NCBI GenBank assembly: GCA_964636945.1
Contig: CAZWVH010000096.1
Span: 1 to 7,376 of the forward strand
From: CAZADA01 sp964636945
GTDB taxonomy: Bacteria > Pseudomonadota > Alphaproteobacteria > Caulobacterales > Maricaulaceae
Direction: 5' to 3'
DNA: 7,376 bases
This document shows positions 3,469 through 7,376 of the stretch, one piece after another (the stretch's first letter is position 1; every line of letters starts with the position of its first letter). The notes below the pieces were generated by a model, which worked only from the letters and a program-made list of their open reading frames with translations, was not told the origin of the DNA and ran no database searches. The translations under genes and the position numbers were made by a program.

Positions 3469-6081
3469 ATGCCCCAATTACTGCTCGAACTGCTGACCGA
3501 AGAAATCCCCGCACGCATGCAAGCGCGCGCCGCCGCTGATTTGGAGCGCATGCTGCTTGGCGCGCTCAAAGACGCGGGCCTGACGCCGGAGCATGCGCAA
3601 ACCTTCGCAGGGCCGCGCCGGCTGACCGCGGTGGTTGATGGCCTCGCTGAGAAATCGCCCGACGTGCGCGAAGAACGCAAAGGCCCGCGCGTGGGCGCGC
3701 CGGACAAAGCGGTGGCGGGCTTTTTGCGTGGGGCGGGGCTGGCCGACATCGCCGAAGCTGAACAGCGCGAGGACAAAAAGGGCGCTTATTACGTCGCGGT
3801 GATCGCGCGCGAAGGCCGACTGACGCCCGACATCATCGCCGAGGCCGTGCCCGAGATCATCCGCAAGTTTCCTTGGCCCAAATCAATGCGCTGGGGCGAG
3901 GGCAATGTGCGCTGGGTGCGTCCGCTGCAACGGATTGTGTGCCTGTTTGACGGCGGCATTGTGCCGTTTGAGATTGCCGGCGTTGAGTCCGGCAATGTCA
4001 CCGAGGGCCACCGTGTGATGCATCGCGGTCCGTTTTTGGTGACCAATTTCAAGGGCTATCGCGAGGCGCTGGAGCATCAAGGCCATGTGCTGCTGGATGC
4101 GGCCGACCGGGCTGCGCGGATTTTGGCGGACGCGCAAAAAGTGTGTGCAGACGCCGGCTTGGAGTTGGTGGAGGACCAGGGCCTTTTGAACGAAGTGGCC
4201 GGCCTGGTGGAATGGCCGGTGGTGCTGTTGGGCGACATGGATCCTGATTTCCTGGACCTGCCGCCCGAGGTCATTCGCCTGTCCATGCGCACCCACCAAA
4301 AATACTTCGCGGTTAAGGACCCTAAGACTGGCAATTTGGCCCCCAACTTCGTGGTGGTGGCCAATCAGCAGGCCCCGGACGGCGGCAAAGCCATCGCGGT
4401 AGGCAATGCGCGCGTGCTCTCGGCGCGGCTCTCTGATGCGCGCCATTTTTGGGACAATGACCGCAAAACCCCGCTGGCGGCTAATCTGCCCAAGCTTGAA
4501 GATATTGTGTTCCACGCCAAGCTGGGCTCCATCGCCGATAAGGCTGAGCGCGTGGCACAGTTAGCACGGGAGTTGGCCCTAGACTCCGACAACGGCATCG
4601 ATGCCCATGCCAATCTGGCCGAGACCGCAGCGCAGTTAGCTAAGGCCGATTTGGTTAGCGAAATGGTCTATGAATTCCCCGAACTGCAAGGGGTGATGGG
4701 CCGCTATTACGCGTTGATCGAAGCGGGCTTCGATCCGCTCGATCCGAAGAAAAAACGCAAGAAGACGAAAACGCCTTCGCCCGCGGAGGGGCATGTCTCA
4801 ACCGAGCTTGCGAAGGTTGAACAAAAAGAGCCAACCGAGCTTGCGAAGGTTGAACAAAAAGAGCCAACCGAGCTTGCGACCGTTGAACCCAAGGACGCCC
4901 GCGCCGTTGCCGACGCCATTCGCGATCACTATAAGCCCCAAGGTCCGAGCGATGAGGTCCCCACTGATCCCATCGCAGTGGCCGTGGCGTTGGCCGACAA
5001 GCTGGACACGCTGGTGGGCTTTTGGGCGATTGACGAAAAACCCACAGGCAGCGGAGATCCTTACGCGTTAAGGCGTGCGGCCTTGGGTGTAATTCGACTT
5101 GCCTTAGGCAGTTGGGTCCGGCTGCCGCTGACGGCATTGATCCAAGAGCACTACAAACGCACGTGGGCGACTGCAGTATTAAGCGCGGCGCGCATCAACT
5201 CATACAAAACGTTCGATGGAACCAACGTGAATGTGGCAAGGCGCCCCTTCGCAAAAGCCTGGCAAGACACCGAACGCCTTGAGGAGTTATCAGGAGCGGT
5301 TCGCATTCATCTTGATGGCGTCAGGAGCGGTGAGGAGTTAATTGGCACTCGCGACGTTGGCGGAGCGACCGTGCTGGCGATTCCCGATAACCGCGCAGAT
5401 ACGCACGCCTGGGAGTATCAGCTGGAGGTTCCCCGACACGTCTTCGAATTTCGGCCGCCGGAAGACCTTCTCGCCTTCTTTGCCGATCGCCTCAAAGTTC
5501 ACTTGCGCGACCAAGGCCAGCGCCACGACCTCATTGATGCCGTGTTTGCCCTTGGCCAACCACCGAAAGGCGGCAAGGGCGACCGCCCGCCGGTCGGTCA
5601 GGCCGCCCCCGCGGAGGCGTCGGCGCAGCCGACCGCCGTGAGCGCAAATGACGATCTCGTCCTCATCGTCAAACGCGTCGAAGCGCTGGGCCAGTTTCTC
5701 GACACCGATGATGGTCAGAACCTTTTGGCGGGCTATAAACGCGCGGCCAATATCCTCCGCGCGGAAGCCAAGAAAGAGAAAAAGTCCGAGGCCGATTACG
5801 CCGTCGCGGTCGATCCCAAACTTTTCGACCAGGATGAAGAGCGCGAGCTTTACGACGCCCTCACCAAGGCGCGCGCGGCGGCTGAAAAAGCTGTCGCCAA
5901 GGAAGACTTCGCCGCCGCCATGGCCGCCATCGCACCGCTGCGGCCCAAGGTCGACGCGTTCTTCGACCATGTGACGGTCAATGCCGATGTTCCCGCTCAA
6001 CGCACAAATCGATTGGCGTTATTGTCCCTGTTGCCAAGCGCGCTGAGCGCGGTGGCGGATTTTTCCAAGGTGGAAGGATAA
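3469..6081 (+). CDS. glyS: Glycyl-tRNA synthetase beta subunit, enlarged by three insertions
   Basis: An 870-residue beta subunit of the bacterial (alpha-beta)2 glycyl-tRNA synthetase, which charges tRNA-Gly in the cytoplasm together with GlyQ and mainly handles tRNA recognition. Family blocks are clear: LLLELLTEEIPARM (4-17), AGPRRLTAVV (47-56), KFPWPKSMRWG (133-143), LPPEVIRLSMRTHQKYF (264-280), DARHFWDNDRKTPL (323-336), the HD-like segment (LVSEMVYEFPELQGVMGRYYA; DPIAVAVALADKLDTLVGFW) and a C-terminal DALR-like tRNA-binding region ending NRLALL...AVADFSKVEG. Typical family members are about 690-750 residues. The excess lies in residues about 418-474 (Lys/Glu-rich, tandem repeats), about 557-663 (unrecognised) and about 696-727 (Pro/Ala/Gly linker). 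The frame is intact throughout and both flanks of each insert are conserved, so the gene looks functional. No clear Shine-Dalgarno precedes the ATG. glyQ is not adjacent. An 81-base gap separates it from the PIN gene. Confidence 0.95.
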   Translation: MPQLLLELLTEEIPARMQARAAADLERMLLGALKDAGLTPEHAQTFAGPRRLTAVVDGLAEKSPDVREERKGPRVGAPDKAVAGFLRGAGLADIAEAEQREDKKGAYYVAVIAREGRLTPDIIAEAVPEIIRKFPWPKSMRWGEGNVRWVRPLQRIVCLFDGGIVPFEIAGVESGNVTEGHRVMHRGPFLVTNFKGYREALEHQGHVLLDAADRAARILADAQKVCADAGLELVEDQGLLNEVAGLVEWPVVLLGDMDPDFLDLPPEVIRLSMRTHQKYFAVKDPKTGNLAPNFVVVANQQAPDGGKAIAVGNARVLSARLSDARHFWDNDRKTPLAANLPKLEDIVFHAKLGSIADKAERVAQLARELALDSDNGIDAHANLAETAAQLAKADLVSEMVYEFPELQGVMGRYYALIEAGFDPLDPKKKRKKTKTPSPAEGHVSTELAKVEQKEPTELAKVEQKEPTELATVEPKDARAVADAIRDHYKPQGPSDEVPTDPIAVAVALADKLDTLVGFWAIDEKPTGSGDPYALRRAALGVIRLALGSWVRLPLTALIQEHYKRTWATAVLSAARINSYKTFDGTNVNVARRPFAKAWQDTERLEELSGAVRIHLDGVRSGEELIGTRDVGGATVLAIPDNRADTHAWEYQLEVPRHVFEFRPPEDLLAFFADRLKVHLRDQGQRHDLIDAVFALGQPPKGGKGDRPPVGQAAPAEASAQPTAVSANDDLVLIVKRVEALGQFLDTDDGQNLLAGYKRAANILRAEAKKEKKSEADYAVAVDPKLFDQDEERELYDALTKARAAAEKAVAKEDFAAAMAAIAPLRPKVDAFFDHVTVNADVPAQRTNRLALLSLLPSALSAVADFSKVEG
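4774..4820 (+). repeat. REP-like palindromic segment at the head of the glyS insert
   Basis: CCTTCGC (4774-4780) is the exact reverse complement of GCGAAGG (4810-4816). A nested dyad TCAACC (4798-4803) / GGTTGA (4815-4820) brackets GAGCTTGCGAA. The core GAGCTTGCGAAGG resembles the GAGCTTGTCGAAGG core of dispersed REP-type palindromes that I recall from many alphaproteobacterial genomes. The similarity is by eye; whether it occurs elsewhere in this genome is unknown. Confidence 0.5.
4801..4899 (+). repeat. 33-base tandem repeat within glyS (two exact units plus one decayed)
   Basis: Units at 4801-4833 and 4834-4866 are identical over all 33 bases. A third copy at 4867-4899 starts identically (13 bases, ACCGAGCTTGCGA) and then diverges. 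Being a multiple of three, the repeat keeps the frame and encodes TELAKVEQKEP twice, then TELATVEPKDA. It lies in a loop between GVMGRYYAL and AVADAIRDHYKP of the GlyS HD-like region. Exact identity at synonymous sites points to recent duplication or to spread of a mobile repeat. Confidence 0.95.
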
Positions 6082-6175
6082 GGGGCGGCCGTTTTTGAAC
6101 AGAAATTTCGCCAACAGCGTGTAGCCGGACACCGTTTGCTTGCGCTTAACTCTTTGATTCTATGGATGGGGGCCT

Positions 6176-6195
6176 GGGGCGCGACGAAGCGTCCC
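6176..6195 (+). other. GC-rich hairpin in the ppdK leader
   Basis: GGGGCGC (6176-6182) pairs with GCGTCCC (6189-6195) in a 7-base stem with one G-U pair around the six-base loop GACGAA. It is not followed by a T-tract, so it is more likely a leader structure than a terminator. It could also protect the 3' end of the glyS transcript. Confidence 0.45.
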
Positions 6196-6232
6196 TTGCA
6201 AATGCAACAAAAGTGTGAAGAACACGTGTGCA

Positions 6233-6249
6233 GTGCAGCATGAATGCAC
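6233..6249. promoter_or_regulatory. Inverted repeat GTGCA-N7-TGCAC upstream of ppdK
   Basis: A perfect 5-base inverted repeat with a 7-base spacer, lying 52 bases before the ppdK start. It sits beside ACACGTGT (6222-6229) and downstream of TTGCA-AA-TGCAA (6196-6207), which shares the TGCA core. Repeated TGCA half-sites could be a protein-binding site, but arms this short also arise by chance. Confidence 0.25.
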
Positions 6250-6291
6250 CCGGGGGGGTGTACGCCGGGAGCTTCGCACCGGAAGGACGAC

Positions 6292-6295
6292 GAGG
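6292..6295 (+). promoter_or_regulatory. Ribosome binding site of ppdK
   Basis: GAGG lies 5 bases before the ATG at 6301, with a further purine-rich GGAAGGA at 6281-6287. It supports the ATG at 6301 over the in-frame ATG codons at 6307 and 6319. Confidence 0.65.
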
Positions 6296-6300
6296 TCGAC

Positions 6301-7376
6301 ATGGCGATGGCGCAGACAATGACGAAGTGGGTCTATGCCTTTGGTGGAGGGTCCGCCGAGGGCGGAGCGGGCATGCGAGACCTGTTGGGCGGCAAGGGCG
6401 CCAATCTGGGCGAAATGAGTTCATTGGGCCTGCCGGTGCCGCCGGGCTTCACCATCACCACCGAAGTGTGCACAGCCTTCTACGACCTTGATCGGCAATA
6501 TCCCAATTTGCTCACCGACCAAGTGCGCACGGCGTTGTCTGAACTGGAGCGCGTTTCGGGCAAACGCTTTGGCGATCCGGAAAATCCGTTGCTGGTCTCG
6601 GTGAGGTCGGGCGCGCGCGTGTCCATGCCGGGCATGATGGACACGGTGTTGAACCTCGGTCTCAACGACGAAGCGGTGGAAGGTTTGGCGCAAAAATCGG
6701 GCGATGCGCGCTTTGCCTATGACAGCTATCGCCGGTTCATCCAGATGTATTCCGATGTGGTGTTGGGCGTGCGCCATGACGTGTTTGAGAGTCTCTTGGA
6801 AGACTACAAGGAAGCGCGCGATTATTCTCAAGACACCGATCTGACGGCCGACGATTGGCGTGCGCTGGTGGGCGACTATAAGCAAGCCGTGCTGGAAGAG
6901 CGCGGCGAGCCGTTTCCCTCCGACCCTGAAGAACAATTGTGGGGCGCCATTGGCGCGGTGTTCAGCTCTTGGATGAATCCGCGCGCCAAGAAATTCCGTG
7001 AAATTCACGACATTCCCCAGCGTTGGGGCACAGCCGTCACCGTGCAGGCCATGGTGTTTGGCAATATGGGCGAGCGCTCCGCCACCGGCGTGGCGTTCAC
7101 GCGCAATCCCTCCGACGGTGAAAAGGCCTATTATGGCGAGTTTCTGATCAACGCCCAGGGCGAGGATGTGGTCGCCGGCATCCGCACGCCGCAAGCCTTG
7201 ACCGAGGCCAGCCGCCTGCATCGGCGCGAAACGCGCCCGTCCATGGAATCCGCCATGCCCGAGGCGTTCGCCGAGCTGATCACCGTGTTCGATAAGCTCG
7301 AGCGCCATTATCGCGACATGCAGGACATTGAGTTCACCGTAGAAGACGGCCGGTTGTGGATGCTGCAGACCCGCTC
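6301..7376 (+). CDS. ppdK: Pyruvate, phosphate dikinase, N-terminal part (runs off window)
   Basis: The first 358 codons of pyruvate, phosphate dikinase, which interconverts pyruvate + ATP + Pi with phosphoenolpyruvate + AMP + PPi in the cytoplasm. The full protein is usually about 880-900 residues, so roughly 40% is here. The N-terminal ATP-grasp nucleotide-binding domain is present: LLGGKGANLGEM with K32 (equivalent to K22 of the Clostridium symbiosum enzyme), SVRSGARVSMPGMMDT (100-115) with R102 (equivalent to R92), and GVAFTRNPSDGEKAYYGEFL (263-282). It continues to the end of the domain in IEFTVEDGRLWMLQTR, where E344, Q356 and R358 match E323, Q335 and R337 of that enzyme by spacing. 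The phosphohistidine and PEP/pyruvate domains lie beyond the window. There is no internal stop. The start at 6301 follows a good GAGG site. The gene follows glyS after 219 bases with its own leader, so it is probably transcribed separately. Confidence 0.96.
   Translation, partial: MAMAQTMTKWVYAFGGGSAEGGAGMRDLLGGKGANLGEMSSLGLPVPPGFTITTEVCTAFYDLDRQYPNLLTDQVRTALSELERVSGKRFGDPENPLLVSVRSGARVSMPGMMDTVLNLGLNDEAVEGLAQKSGDARFAYDSYRRFIQMYSDVVLGVRHDVFESLLEDYKEARDYSQDTDLTADDWRALVGDYKQAVLEERGEPFPSDPEEQLWGAIGAVFSSWMNPRAKKFREIHDIPQRWGTAVTVQAMVFGNMGERSATGVAFTRNPSDGEKAYYGEFLINAQGEDVVAGIRTPQALTEASRLHRRETRPSMESAMPEAFAELITVFDKLERHYRDMQDIEFTVEDGRLWMLQTR

Larger units (their letters stand above)
6082..6300 (+). 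promoter_or_regulatory. glyS-ppdK intergenic leader with dyad symmetries
   Basis: This 219-base gap holds no credible gene. It must contain the end of the glyS transcript and probably a ppdK promoter. A weak candidate is TTGCTT (6136-6141) and TTCTAT (6158-6163) with 16-base spacing. Downstream are a stable GC hairpin (6176-6195), TTGCA-AA-TGCAA (6196-6207), the perfect palindrome ACACGTGT (6222-6229), GTGCA-7 bases-TGCAC (6233-6249) and a run of seven G (6252-6258). No hairpin followed by a T-run was found, so no intrinsic terminator is called. The symmetric sites may be operators or leader structure, which is inference. Confidence 0.4.

Noticed and set aside
3883..4515. Minus-strand ORF of 210 codons opposite glyS
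   Set aside because: A shadow of the conserved GlyS core; no domain recognised.
5338..6000. Minus-strand ORF of 220 codons opposite glyS
   Set aside because: Antisense to well-conserved GlyS sequence, with no recognisable domain and no ribosome site that I could see.
6060..6105. Possible intrinsic terminator after glyS (TTCC/GGAA dyad and GGCCGTTTTT)
   Set aside because: The stems are only 4-6 bases and not placed as a stable hairpin followed by a T-run.
6421..7308. Long minus-strand ORF of 295 codons
   Set aside because: It lies wholly antisense to ppdK, whose plus-strand frame gives a clear family match. Its His/Arg-rich composition is typical of a GC-rich shadow frame.

Overview
The window looks like chromosomal DNA from a GC-rich alphaproteobacterium. 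The evidence is the codon usage, the alphaproteobacterial-type C-terminal half of GlyS, and the order glyS then ppdK, which I recall as common in that class. A Caulobacterales/Hyphomonadales-type host is possible, but the sequence does not settle the genus. No phage, transposase, CRISPR, tRNA or rRNA gene is visible. Coding density is high, and no gene-free stretch exceeds about 220 bases.

Left part (2-1666): two divergent genes share a 138-base intergenic region. On the minus strand is a membrane-anchored neutral zinc metallopeptidase of the YpfJ family. On the plus strand is a secreted CIA30-domain protein with a signal peptide and a TTG start.

Middle part (1745-3387): four tightly packed plus-strand genes probably form one operon. 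They encode a glutathione S-transferase, a small protein with two CDGSH iron-sulfur motifs, an EmrE/Qac-type SMR transporter and a PIN-domain (VapC-like) protein. Gaps are about 2-3 bases. The first three suggest redox or xenobiotic stress handling. The PIN gene has no antitoxin beside it and starts one codon after the SMR stop, in the same frame.

Right part (3469-7376): glyS encodes the glycyl-tRNA synthetase beta subunit and is enlarged to 870 residues. It is followed by a 219-base leader with several dyad symmetries, then by the first 40% of ppdK (pyruvate, phosphate dikinase), which runs off the window. glyQ, the usual partner of glyS, is not adjacent.

The most unusual feature is glyS. 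It carries three in-frame expansions relative to the family core. One is a roughly 57-residue lysine-rich insert built on a 33-base tandem repeat that resembles an intragenic REP-type palindromic element. The second is a block of roughly 80-100 unrecognised residues. The third is a Pro/Ala/Gly-rich linker of about 32 residues.
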